A stretch of DNA of 64,000 bases. Source: Lacisediminihabitans profunda. Its GTDB lineage: Bacteria; Actinomycetota; Actinomycetes; Actinomycetales; Microbacteriaceae. The stretch is from assembly GCF_008040105.1 (NCBI RefSeq), contig NZ_VRMG01000010.1, positions 62,001 through 126,000 of the forward strand, in the 5' to 3' direction. Below are positions 36,459-44,451 of this stretch, piece after piece (the first letter of the stretch is position 1; each line of letters opens with the position of its first letter). The notes under the pieces are model-generated. The model did no database searches. It worked only from the letters and a program-made list of their open reading frames with translations, and was not told where the DNA came from. A program made the translations under genes and the position numbers.

Positions 36459-38347
36459 GCGATACGCGCCAGGTGTCCTCGGCGGGAGTCGCCGCCGAGG
36501 TTCGCACCGCGTCGCGTGTCTTCGCCCGGTATCCGGTCGTCGGGGCCACCGTCCTCGTCGGCGCACTCGGAGGAGTGATCTGGCTCGCCGGCGCCCACGA
36601 CGTCGCCCGCTGGGTCGTGAGCGGGTACGCCCTGGTGATGGCGGCCGTGCGCGGCTGGCGGATGCTGCGCGACATCATCCGGGGACATGCCGGCGTCGAT
36701 ATTCTCGCGATCGCCGCGATCCTGGCCACCGTCGCCGTCGGGGAGTACTGGGCGAGCCTGGTGATCGTGCTGATGCTGTCCGGCGGAGAGGCGCTCGAAG
36801 ACTTCGCCGGGCGCCGCGCGCGCCGGGAGTTGACCGCGCTCCTCGCGCGGGCTCCGCAGTCGGCGCATCGTGTCGGGGTCGGAGACTCGGTCGACGAGAT
36901 CCCCATCGACGCCGTGGCGCTCGGTGACGAGTTATTCGTGCGACCGGGCGAGGTCGTGCCCGTCGACGGCACGCTGCTCTCCGAGATCGCGACGTTCGAC
37001 GAGTCGCAGCTCACCGGTGAGAGCCTCCCGGTCGAGCGCGGTGCGGGGGAGCAGGTGCTGAGCGGCAGTGTGAACGGCGAGTCGGCCATCCGCATCCGCG
37101 CGACCGCCGTGGCGGCGGACAGCCAATACCAGCGGGTCGTGCAACTCGTGGCCTCCGCTGCCCAGAGTCGGGCGCCGCTCGTGCGGCTCGCCGACCGGTT
37201 CGCGGTGCCGTTCACCGTGGTGTCGGTCGCCATCGCCGGCTTCGCCTGGTGGCTGAGCGGGGAGCCGGTGCGGTTCGCGGAGGTGCTGGTGGTGGCCACC
37301 CCGTGCCCGCTCCTGATCGCCGCACCGGTGGCCTTCATCGCCGGGATGAGCAGATCGGCCAAGGCGGGCGTGATCGTCAAGTCGGGGCAGATCCTCGAAC
37401 AACTCTCCCGGGTGAAGACCGTCGCCTTCGACAAGACGGGCACCCTCACGCTCGGGCTGCCCAAGGTCGTCGGCGTGCTGCCGCGTGAGTCGCTCGCCTC
37501 CAACGAACTGCTCTCGCTGGTGGCCTCGGTCGAACAGTATTCCCCGCATGTGCTCGCGTCAGCCATCGTCGACGCCGCTCTCGCGGCGGGCCTGGCGCTC
37601 CAGCCGGCCACCGAGATCCACGAGGAGACGGCCGCCGGAGTCACCGCCACCGTCGGCGGCCGTCGGATTGCCGTGGGAAAGCGGAGATTCGTGTCGGGGC
37701 TCGCCGGTGATATCGACTCGCCACCCCCGCGGTCCGGGCAGCTGGCCGTCTATGCGGCGGTCGACGGCGCCTATGCCGGCGAGATCCTGCTCTCCGACCG
37801 GGTGCGGGACAACGCGAAGTCCACCCTTGCCCAGCTGTCGCGGCTCGGTGTGCGGCGCACGATCCTGATCTCCGGCGACCTCGCCGCCACCGCGCAGCAT
37901 GTGGCGGACGAGCTGGGAATCACCGAGGTGCGCGCCCAGTGCCTCCCGGAGCAGAAGGTGGAGGCGGTGAAGGGCATCACCGACCGACCGGTGATGATGG
38001 TGGGTGACGGCGTCAACGATGCGCCGGTGCTCGCGGTGGCCGACATCGGCGTGGCGATGGGCGCCCGAGGTTCGACGGCAGCCAGCGAGTCGGCGGATGT
38101 CGTGATCATGGTCGACGACCTGTCACGCGTCGTCCGCGCAATCACCATCGGTTGGCAGACCAACGCGACGGCCTTGAGGGCGATCTGGCTCGGTATCGCG
38201 CTGAGCCTCGCGCTCATGATCGTCGCGACGTTCGGCGTGCTCCCGGCGATCGTCGGGGCGGCCCTGCAGGAGGTCGTGGACCTCCTGGTCATCCTCTACG
38301 CGCTCCGCGGTCTCGTGGAGCGACCGGACCGCCGGCTCGGACGCTGA
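36455..38347 (+). CDS. Heavy-metal P1B-type ATPase with TPC motif, no N-terminal metal domain
   Basis: 630 residues from the GTG at 36455, which overlaps the usp stop by four bases; the longer frame back to 36176 is a shadow of usp. Marks are TGESLPVERG near 190 (actuator), TPCPLLIAAP with Cys284 in the transport helix, phospho-acceptor Asp326 in DKTGTL, and VGDGVNDAPVLAVADIG near 515. There is no HMA domain or Cys/His-rich N-terminus. The TPC form, rather than CPC or SPC, is seen in the P1B-5 group, for which Ni2+ and Fe2+ export have been reported. Iron efflux would pair with the VIT transporter in this regulon; the metal is inferred. Confidence 0.85.
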   Translation: MSDTRQVSSAGVAAEVRTASRVFARYPVVGATVLVGALGGVIWLAGAHDVARWVVSGYALVMAAVRGWRMLRDIIRGHAGVDILAIAAILATVAVGEYWASLVIVLMLSGGEALEDFAGRRARRELTALLARAPQSAHRVGVGDSVDEIPIDAVALGDELFVRPGEVVPVDGTLLSEIATFDESQLTGESLPVERGAGEQVLSGSVNGESAIRIRATAVAADSQYQRVVQLVASAAQSRAPLVRLADRFAVPFTVVSVAIAGFAWWLSGEPVRFAEVLVVATPCPLLIAAPVAFIAGMSRSAKAGVIVKSGQILEQLSRVKTVAFDKTGTLTLGLPKVVGVLPRESLASNELLSLVASVEQYSPHVLASAIVDAALAAGLALQPATEIHEETAAGVTATVGGRRIAVGKRRFVSGLAGDIDSPPPRSGQLAVYAAVDGAYAGEILLSDRVRDNAKSTLAQLSRLGVRRTILISGDLAATAQHVADELGITEVRAQCLPEQKVEAVKGITDRPVMMVGDGVNDAPVLAVADIGVAMGARGSTAASESADVVIMVDDLSRVVRAITIGWQTNATALRAIWLGIALSLALMIVATFGVLPAIVGAALQEVVDLLVILYALRGLVERPDRRLGR

Positions 38348-38359
38348 TCGGCGGTCGGG

Positions 38360-38818
38360 TCAGGGTCGCCAGACCATCAGCACGACCACCGCGACGAGCA
38401 GGAGCGAGACGATTCCCGAGCCGGCGGCAACAGCGGGGTAACGAGGCGCGGCGTTCGCGGCGCCGGAACCGGGGGTCGCCCCCGCGGACTCGAGGTCCGC
38501 CGCCGCCCGGCGCAGCGTGGGCACTACGAGGGCGAGGCTCAGGGCGATGGCGATCGCGTAGAGGATCAGGGAGATCAGGATCCACGGGGTGGTCATCGAG
38601 AGCTTCTCCTTCGGGTCGGTCATCCCCATGACAGCGAATCCCAACACGACAACCACGAGCGACAGCAGGCTGAACAGGTTGGTGGACTTGGCCAGCAGCC
38701 CCACCTGGGACGCATTGCGGGCACGAATCGCTCGCATCGCGCTCATCGGCAGAATCGCCATCGGTCCGACGATGAACACGGCGCCGACGACATGCAAGAC
38801 ATTCACGAGAGTTTCCAT
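38360..38818 (-). CDS. DUF2269-like membrane protein
   Basis: 152 residues from the ATG at 38818. Four membrane helices are visible (about 3-25, 45-66, 78-100, 128-150). The start METLVNVLHVVGAVFIVGP with an early His is typical of DUF2269 integral membrane proteins, whose function is unknown. A polar Ala/Gly-rich loop lies between helices 3 and 4. It converges on the metal ATPase gene with only a 12-base gap and is divergent from the small membrane protein at 38901. Confidence 0.75.
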   Translation of the reverse strand: METLVNVLHVVGAVFIVGPMAILPMSAMRAIRARNASQVGLLAKSTNLFSLLSLVVVVLGFAVMGMTDPKEKLSMTTPWILISLILYAIAIALSLALVVPTLRRAAADLESAGATPGSGAANAAPRYPAVAAGSGIVSLLLVAVVVLMVWRP

Positions 38819-38900
38819 GGGCCACAGCCTAGTGACGTCCCGGTCGCCCACCCGGAGAACCGCGCGAGGGGCGGGTATTCCGCGGCGTACACTGATCGCC

Positions 38901-39065
38901 ATGCTCATCGTGATCGTCGTCGTGTTGCTCGTGCTCTGGCTGGTTCTCTCGATTCTGGGTTTCGTGGTCAAGGGGCTGCTCTGGCTCGCGGTGCTCGGCA
39001 TCGTGCTCTTCGCCATCACCGCCGTCGTGGGCTTCCTGCGCCGAGCCGGCGGTCGTCGGCGCTAG
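38901..39065 (+). CDS. 54-residue hydrophobic membrane protein, probably leaderless
   Basis: The ATG at 38901 opens 54 codons: one long hydrophobic run (residues ~2-46, enough for two helices) and a basic end RRAGGRRR. A -10-like TACACT lies at 38888-38893, only seven bases before the ATG, and there is no ribosome-binding sequence, so the mRNA probably starts at or next to the start codon. Small proteins of this shape are common in Microbacteriaceae, and no function is known. Confidence 0.6.
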   Translation: MLIVIVVVLLVLWLVLSILGFVVKGLLWLAVLGIVLFAITAVVGFLRRAGGRRR

Positions 39066-39246
39066 CGCGAACGCCTCCCGGCGTGGCGGCCAGTGCCGTC
39101 GCGAGGTCGTCCGGCACCGCTAGTTCGCGTGGCGCGGTGTGCCGCTCGAGGGTGACCCGAACGCTGTCGCCGGCCGCGACCCACCAACTTGGTGCGGTGT
39201 TCCGAGCTGAGGGGAACGATGAATCCGCGGCCGCTCTGCGCCGGAA
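39066..39246 (-). pseudogene. Frameshifted remnant of a DUF1905 (YdeI/OmpD-associated type) gene
   Basis: On the minus strand one frame reads GRGFIVPLSSEHRTKL, and a shifted frame continues GVAAGDSVRVTLERHTAPRE and then LAVPDDLATALAATPGG. Together these match the second half of DUF1905 proteins (pattern FxVPLSxEHR...AGDxVxVTLELDTxPREVxVPDDLAAAL). The 5' part and the C-terminal tail are missing, and the frame changes once, so the gene is dead. The assignment comes from reading the frames by eye. Confidence 0.6.
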
Positions 39247-39524
39247 GGCCCGAATTCCCGGGCATTTTCGGACGCGAATTAGTAGTCGCCACGAGTTATT
39301 TGTTGAGTTTCCTGGGACGTTTCGCCCAAAATTCGGCCTCGTGGTCTACGCTGGGTCATGCAGTTGCAGTACCTCGCACATCTTGAATGCTTGGAACCCT
39401 TAAGATCGGCCGCCTGAGAAATCAATCGGCTGGGTGCCATGTCTCTTTCGGGAGCGGACGATGAACACCGCGACGAGCGGGCCCGACAGTCGGGTTCGCG
39501 CGAAGACTCCTGAAGGAGAAAATA
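39247..39524 (+). other. Region upstream of cspA, no gene recognised
   Basis: This 278-base stretch is less GC-rich than its surroundings around 39290-39350, as expected of a promoter and a long cold-shock leader. I see no convincing -35/-10 pair and no open frame that looks like protein. The final bases carry the cspA ribosome site, GAAGGAG. Confidence 0.4.
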
Positions 39525-39728
39525 ATGGCACTAGGAACAGTGAAGTGGTTCAACGCTGAAAAGGGCTTTGGATTCATCGCCCCGGACGACGGAAGCCCGG
39601 ACGTGTTCGCACACTACTCGGCGATCGCCTCGAGCGGATACAAGTCCCTCGACGAGAACCAGAAGGTCGAATTCGACCTCGCCCAGGGCCCCAAGGGACC
39701 CCAGGCCGAGAACATTCGCCCCCTGTAA
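39525..39728 (+). CDS. cspA: Cold-shock protein (CspA family)
   Basis: 67 residues, the standard length. The two RNA-binding motifs GFGFIAPDD (RNP1 at 14-22) and VFAHYSAI (RNP2 at 27-34) are intact, and the start [14 protein letters not shown] is canonical. Single OB-fold proteins of this family melt RNA structure and act as translation chaperones in the cytosol. GAAGGAG lies eight bases before the ATG. A strong terminator follows at 39813, so the gene is monocistronic. Confidence 0.97.
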   Translation: MALGTVKWFNAEKGFGFIAPDDGSPDVFAHYSAIASSGYKSLDENQKVEFDLAQGPKGPQAENIRPL

Positions 39729-39812
39729 GACGCAAGTCTTCCGGCCGTAGTGGCCGAACTGGATGCAACTAATGCTGATGAATGTCAGCCGTAGACGTTG
39801 AAACTCCATGAG

Positions 39813-39846
39813 ACCGGCCCCCGCACCTCGGTGCGAGGGCCGGTTT
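39813..39846 (+). terminator. Rho-independent terminator after cspA
   Basis: ACCGGCCC and GCACC pair with GGTGC and GGGCCGGT around a short loop, and TTTT follows at 39843-39846. It lies 85 bases past the cspA stop and 68 before the next gene. Confidence 0.85.
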
Positions 39847-39913
39847 TCTCGTTAAGGGAATCGCGGCATGTCCCGGCTCGTTACAGTGAGGGACTTCAGC
39901 GAGGATGGAACCC

Positions 39914-40750
39914 ATGACCGACACCGCCACAACAGCCACGCCCGCCGAGCAACTCGCCGCCTTCCACTCCAGACGAGAGCTTTCCGTCGTTCAGCCGAAG
40001 GGCAGTCTCGCCCTGGTGAACACCCAGTGGATCGACTCCGAGCAGACCATTTGGGGCGTGCCGGGCACCTGGGGGCCACTACCGGCCGGTGAATCGGGAC
40101 TCGCGCTCACGGCGACCGCGGCCGACGGCATCCAGGTCGACGGCGCGCTCGTCGACGGCGAGGTGGTCGTGCGGGGCAAGGATTCGCCCACGCCGAGCGA
40201 GATCACCTTCAGCGACACCAGGTCGGGATTCGTCATCGCGAGCGAGGCGGGAAGCTACGCGCTACGCGTGTTCGACTCGAACTCCGAGGGAATCCAGGAA
40301 TTCGGTTCGATCTCCGCCTTCGACTACAACCCCGACTGGGTGGTCACGGGCACGTTCACCGAGCTCCCGGATGGCACCACCGTCGGCTTCGAGCACCTCA
40401 AGGACGACGGCAAGTCCCGCGAGCTGCCGGTGCCCGGCGAGATCACCTTCACCAAGGACGGCGTGGACTACAACCTCGCGGCGTTCAAGGCCGGGCGCGC
40501 GCTCCAGCTCGTCTTCTCCGACTCGACCAGCGGCGACAGCACCTACAGCGTCGGCAGGTTCCTCTTCGTTGCGCCGAACGCCGACGGCACGATCACGCTG
40601 GACTTCAACCGGGCCATCCTGCCTCCCTGCGCCTTCAGCTACGCGTTCAACTGCCCCATGCCGCCCAAGCAGAACCGATTCTCGGTGCCGATCGAGGCCG
40701 GCGAGAAGCAGGTTCTCAAGAAGGACGGGTCGCTGCTGCACGAGGAGTAG
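39914..40750 (+). CDS. DUF1684 domain protein
   Basis: 278 residues from the ATG at 39914, with GAGG nine bases upstream; the ATG at 39905 abuts that GAGG and is less likely. Early LAAFHSRRELSVVQPKGSLAL and the C-terminal stretch with FNRAILPPCAFSYAFNCPMPP match DUF1684, a cytosolic beta-rich family of unknown function in which this Cys-containing FNPPCAY-type block is the most conserved part. There is no signal peptide. It stands alone between the cspA terminator and the GAF regulator. Confidence 0.85.
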   Translation: MTDTATTATPAEQLAAFHSRRELSVVQPKGSLALVNTQWIDSEQTIWGVPGTWGPLPAGESGLALTATAADGIQVDGALVDGEVVVRGKDSPTPSEITFSDTRSGFVIASEAGSYALRVFDSNSEGIQEFGSISAFDYNPDWVVTGTFTELPDGTTVGFEHLKDDGKSRELPVPGEITFTKDGVDYNLAAFKAGRALQLVFSDSTSGDSTYSVGRFLFVAPNADGTITLDFNRAILPPCAFSYAFNCPMPPKQNRFSVPIEAGEKQVLKKDGSLLHEE

Positions 40751-40941
40751 GCCTGTTTCGCTCGGGTCGGGGCACCGGACGCAGGAATCCGGGCAGTGCG
40801 GTCATCCCGGGCTGGCGTGCCGGCCCGGGCTGACCGTGGTGGCCCGGGCGACGAGCCAGTGCACGAGCGCAGGGGTTCACGGACGGTACGCGGCGCCTCC
40901 GGCTAGGATTGCGCCACTCGACCAACGATGATCGGAGCGCT

Positions 40942-42291
40942 GTGGCCAGTCCCTGGATCGTCACCCATACGGATGACGTTCGCGATCGCGCGCGTATCGC
41001 CAGCGCGCACGACTCCGTGGTGGGCACCCGAATGCCGGCGACGGGAGTGCGGCGCCTGGTCGAAGAGTCCTGGCAGCGGTCCCTTCAGCTGAAACTCGAT
41101 CCCGATCGTCTCGGCACCGCCCTCGAGTTCGACGACGACGAACTGCGGGAGTACCGGGACGCGCATCCGATGTCCCTCGTGCTGCCGACCATCCACAGCC
41201 TGCTCATCCGGCACACCTTCGACTCGGGGCTGATCGTCGCTGTCGGAGACGAGGCCGGCCGTCTGCTCTGGATCGATGGCGACCGTTCCCTGCGTCGTAA
41301 GGCCGAGGGGATGCTGTTCGTGGAGGGGGCGGACTGGTCCGAGCGGGCGGTGGGCACGAGCGCCCCCGGCACCGCCCTGGCCCTGGACCACGGGATCCAG
41401 ATCCAGGGTGCCGAACACTTCAACCGGATCGTGCACCCGTGGAGCTGCACGGCGGTGCCCGTGCACGACCCCGCGTCCGGGCGGGTGCTCGGCGTCATCG
41501 ACATCACCGGCGGGGAGGACGCCGTTGCCCCGGCAACCCTCCCGCTGCTCGAGGCCGCCGTCGCGGCCGTCGAATCGGAGCTTCGCATCCGACGCCTGGA
41601 CGAGCTCTCCTCCCGGCCGAGGCGCGCCACCCTGCGCCGGCCCTCTGCCGTGGCGGCGGAGCCGCTGCTGGCGGTGCTCGGCAGCGACACCGGTCGTCTC
41701 ACCAGCCGGGGCAAGGCCGTCGAACTGAGCATGCGGCACGCGGAGATCCTCACCCTGCTCGCCTGGCACCCCGAGGGGCTGTCTGTGGACCGCCTCGCGG
41801 GCCTCGTCTACGAGCGCGAGGGCTCGGTGGTGACCCTGCGCGCCGAGATGGTGCGCCTGCGTAAGGTGCTCGAGGTCGCCGACGAGGCGCTGGTGCCCCT
41901 GTCCCGACCGTATCGGCTGCCGCGCAAACTGGAGCTCGACGCGCATCGCGTGCTCGCCTTCCTCGATCGAGGGGCCCATCGGGTGGCCCTCGCGGCCTAC
42001 TCCGGTGCGCTGCTTCCCACCTCGAGCGCCCCCGGGATCGTCGCGATCCGGGCGGAGTTGAGCGCACGGCTGCGAGATGCGCTCCTCACCGACGCCTCGG
42101 TCGACACGCTTCTCAGCTACGCGCGCTCGGACGAGGCGGTCTACGACGTCGAGGTGTGGCGGGCGTGCCTGATGATGTTGCCCCCGAAGTCGCCCAAGAG
42201 GGCGGCCGTGGTGTCGCGGCTCGAACGCATCGAGATCGAGCTCGGTGCGGTGCAACAAGTTGCAACGTCGCCGCAACCTCGCCGCTCCTAG
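40942..42291 (+). CDS. GAF-domain transcriptional regulator with winged-helix C-terminus (AcoR-like N-terminal region, no AAA+ domain)
   Basis: 449 residues from the GTG at 40942, with CGGAGC just upstream; the ATG at 40909 is not preceded by a ribosome site. Residues ~30-215 resemble the sensor region of AcoR-type regulators: ESWQRSLQLKLDPD, then a GAF domain with AVGTSAPGTALAL and HPWSCTAVPVHDP. Instead of a sigma54-activator ATPase, the C-terminal ~200 residues hold a helix-turn-helix region (LSMRHAEILTLLAWHPEGLS and LRAEMVRLRKVL). The gene lies 54 bases before an acetaldehyde dehydrogenase and probably controls it, a pairing seen widely in actinobacteria. The inducer, perhaps an aldehyde or alcohol, is not shown. 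Confidence 0.82.
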   Translation: MASPWIVTHTDDVRDRARIASAHDSVVGTRMPATGVRRLVEESWQRSLQLKLDPDRLGTALEFDDDELREYRDAHPMSLVLPTIHSLLIRHTFDSGLIVAVGDEAGRLLWIDGDRSLRRKAEGMLFVEGADWSERAVGTSAPGTALALDHGIQIQGAEHFNRIVHPWSCTAVPVHDPASGRVLGVIDITGGEDAVAPATLPLLEAAVAAVESELRIRRLDELSSRPRRATLRRPSAVAAEPLLAVLGSDTGRLTSRGKAVELSMRHAEILTLLAWHPEGLSVDRLAGLVYEREGSVVTLRAEMVRLRKVLEVADEALVPLSRPYRLPRKLELDAHRVLAFLDRGAHRVALAAYSGALLPTSSAPGIVAIRAELSARLRDALLTDASVDTLLSYARSDEAVYDVEVWRACLMMLPPKSPKRAAVVSRLERIEIELGAVQQVATSPQPRRS

Positions 42292-42345
42292 TCTTCCTGA
42301 AGGCCACCAGTGGGCCATTGGACAACGACGTCGACAGGAGTTGCA

Positions 42346-43869
42346 ATGACCGTTTACGCGGCCCCGGGTTCCCCGGATGCGAAAATCACCTTCAAGCCAC
42401 GGTACGAGAACTGGATCGGGGGTGAGTGGGTCAAGCCGGTCAAGGGCCAATACTTCGAAGACATCTCCCCGGTCAATGGCAAGCCGTTCGCCGAGGTCGC
42501 ACGCGGTACGGCGGAAGACATCGAACTCGCTCTCGATGCCGCCCACAGGGCCGCGCCGGCGTGGGGCAAGACGAGCGCCACCCAGCGTGCCGCCGTGCTC
42601 AACAAGATCGCCGACCTGATCGACGCGAACACCGAGCTGCTCGCCCTCGCGGAGACCTGGGACAACGGCAAGGCGATTCGGGAGACCCTCAACGCGGACA
42701 TCCCCCTGGCCGCCGACCACTTCCGCTACTTCGCGGCGGCGATCCGCGCCCAGGAGGGCAGCTTCGCCGAGATGGACGGCGACATGACGGCGTACCACTA
42801 CCACGAGCCGCTCGGCGTCGTGGGGCAGATCATCCCCTGGAACTTCCCCATCCTCATGGCCGTCTGGAAGCTCGCGCCGGCCCTGGCCGCCGGCAACGCG
42901 ATCGTGCTCAAGCCCGCCGAGCAGACCCCGGTGTCGATCCTCGTGCTGATCGAGCTCATCGGCGACGTCCTGCCGCCCGGGGTCGTCAACATCGTCAACG
43001 GGTTCGGCGTGGAGGCGGGCAAGCCGCTCGCGTCGAGTCCGCGCATCCGCAAGATCGCGTTCACGGGGGAGACGACCACCGGCCGTCTAATCCTGCAGTA
43101 CGCGAGCGCCAACATCATCCCGGCGACGCTGGAGCTCGGCGGCAAGAGCCCGAACCTGTTCTTCGCGGATGTGGCCGACAAGGACGACGCGTTCTACGAC
43201 AAGGCGCTCGAGGGCTTCGCGCTCTTCGCCTTCAACCAGGGCGAGGTCTGCACGGCTCCGAGCCGCGCGCTCATCGAGAAGCCGATCTACGACCAGTTCC
43301 TCGGCGCGGCCGTGAAGCGCACAGCACTCGCCGTGCAGGGCAACCCCCTCGACACCGAGACGATGGTCGGCGCCCAGGCGTCGAACGACCAGCTGGAGAA
43401 GATCCTCAGCTACATCGACATCGGCAAGCAGGAGGGCGCGAAGCTACTGCTCGGCGGGGAGCGCGCCGACCTCGGCGGCGACCTCAGCGAGGGCTACTAC
43501 GTGCAGCCCACCATCTTCGAGGGCCACAACAAGATGCGACTCTTCCAGGAGGAGATCTTCGGGCCGGTGCTCGCCGTGACGAGCTTCGATGGCTACGACG
43601 ACGGCATCGCGATCGCCAACGACACTCTCTACGGCCTCGGGGCCGGCGTCTGGTCACGGAACGGCAACGTGGCCTACCGCGCGGGCCGCGACATCCAGGC
43701 CGGTCGCGTCTGGGTGAACAACTACCACGCCTACCCGGCGGGGGCGGCGTTCGGCGGCTACAAGAGCTCGGGTATCGGCCGTGAGAACAGCCGGCTGGCG
43801 CTCGATCACTACCAGCAGACGAAGAACCTTCTGGTGTCGTACTCCGAGGAGAAGCTCGGGTTCTTCTAA
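42346..43869 (+). CDS. Aldehyde dehydrogenase, ExaC/AcoD-type acetaldehyde dehydrogenase
   Basis: 507 residues from the ATG at 42346, with ACAGGAG upstream. All active-site marks are present: [19 protein letters not shown] near 165, [17 protein letters not shown] with the general-base Glu near 264, [13 protein letters not shown] with the catalytic Cys near 303, and [10 protein letters not shown] near 400. [12 protein letters not shown] closes the family signature. The ~506-residue length and ENWIGGEW start are typical of the NAD-dependent acetaldehyde dehydrogenases (ExaC, AcoD, Adh) that turn alcohol-derived aldehydes into acids. The downstream DUF779 gene is a standard partner. It is cytosolic and probably regulated by the upstream GAF protein. 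Confidence 0.93.
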   Translation: MTVYAAPGSPDAKITFKPRYENWIGGEWVKPVKGQYFEDISPVNGKPFAEVARGTAEDIELALDAAHRAAPAWGKTSATQRAAVLNKIADLIDANTELLALAETWDNGKAIRETLNADIPLAADHFRYFAAAIRAQEGSFAEMDGDMTAYHYHEPLGVVGQIIPWNFPILMAVWKLAPALAAGNAIVLKPAEQTPVSILVLIELIGDVLPPGVVNIVNGFGVEAGKPLASSPRIRKIAFTGETTTGRLILQYASANIIPATLELGGKSPNLFFADVADKDDAFYDKALEGFALFAFNQGEVCTAPSRALIEKPIYDQFLGAAVKRTALAVQGNPLDTETMVGAQASNDQLEKILSYIDIGKQEGAKLLLGGERADLGGDLSEGYYVQPTIFEGHNKMRLFQEEIFGPVLAVTSFDGYDDGIAIANDTLYGLGAGVWSRNGNVAYRAGRDIQAGRVWVNNYHAYPAGAAFGGYKSSGIGRENSRLALDHYQQTKNLLVSYSEEKLGFF

Positions 43870-43883
43870 ACCCGCACCGGTTC

Positions 43884-43927
43884 GGGAATCTGGCCTGTCG
43901 AGAATCCTCTCGGCCGGCCAGATCCCC
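43884..43927. terminator. Intercistronic hairpin between the dehydrogenase and DUF779 genes
   Basis: GGGAATCTGGCC (43884-43895) pairs with GGCCAGATCCCC (43916-43927) over 20 bases, with one mismatch. There is no T-run, so it may stabilise or attenuate the dehydrogenase mRNA rather than end it. Confidence 0.5.
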
Positions 43928-43968
43928 GTCGGGCCGACGCATACTGGATACAGATCGAAAGGACACCG

Positions 43969-44400
43969 ATGTCTGTCATCGAAAGCTCCGGAGTGGTCAC
44001 CGCGTCGGTCACGGTCCCGGGTGAGAGCATCCCCCGGGTCGAGTTCCTGCCCGTGACCGTTGAGCTGTTGCGCAAGCTCTGGGACCAGTACGGGCCACTG
44101 ATGATCCATCAGTCGGGCGGATGCTGCGACGGCTCGAGCCCGATGTGCTTCCCGGCCGGGGACTTCATCACCTCCGACCAGGACGTCCTCCTCGGCCGAC
44201 TCGACATCGCCCCGGAAGGCGCCGAACCCCAGGTGATCGACTTCTGGATGTCCGCGGAGCAGTTCGAGTACTGGAGCCACACCTTCCTGTCCGTCGACGT
44301 CGTTAAGGGCCGGGGGAGCGGTTTCTCGGTCGAGGCGCCAGAGGGCGTGCGATTCATGATCCGTTCCCGTCTGATGGAGACCGCCGCGCCGTTCGTGTGA
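43969..44400 (+). CDS. DUF779 protein, partner of acetaldehyde dehydrogenase
   Basis: 143 residues with GAAAGGA eight bases before the ATG. SGGCCDGSSPMCFPAGDF near 50-67 is the conserved Cys-rich block of DUF779, with three cysteines placed as if to bind a metal. The small cytosolic family is almost always encoded next to ExaC-type aldehyde dehydrogenases and alcohol dehydrogenases. Its biochemical role is not established. Here it follows the dehydrogenase after a 100-base gap containing a hairpin. Confidence 0.88.
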   Translation: MSVIESSGVVTASVTVPGESIPRVEFLPVTVELLRKLWDQYGPLMIHQSGGCCDGSSPMCFPAGDFITSDQDVLLGRLDIAPEGAEPQVIDFWMSAEQFEYWSHTFLSVDVVKGRGSGFSVEAPEGVRFMIRSRLMETAAPFV

Positions 44401-44451
44401 CGCGCACCGCCCCGTGCGCCCGATGTCGCGGGCAGGCGGCAGACTGGGAGC

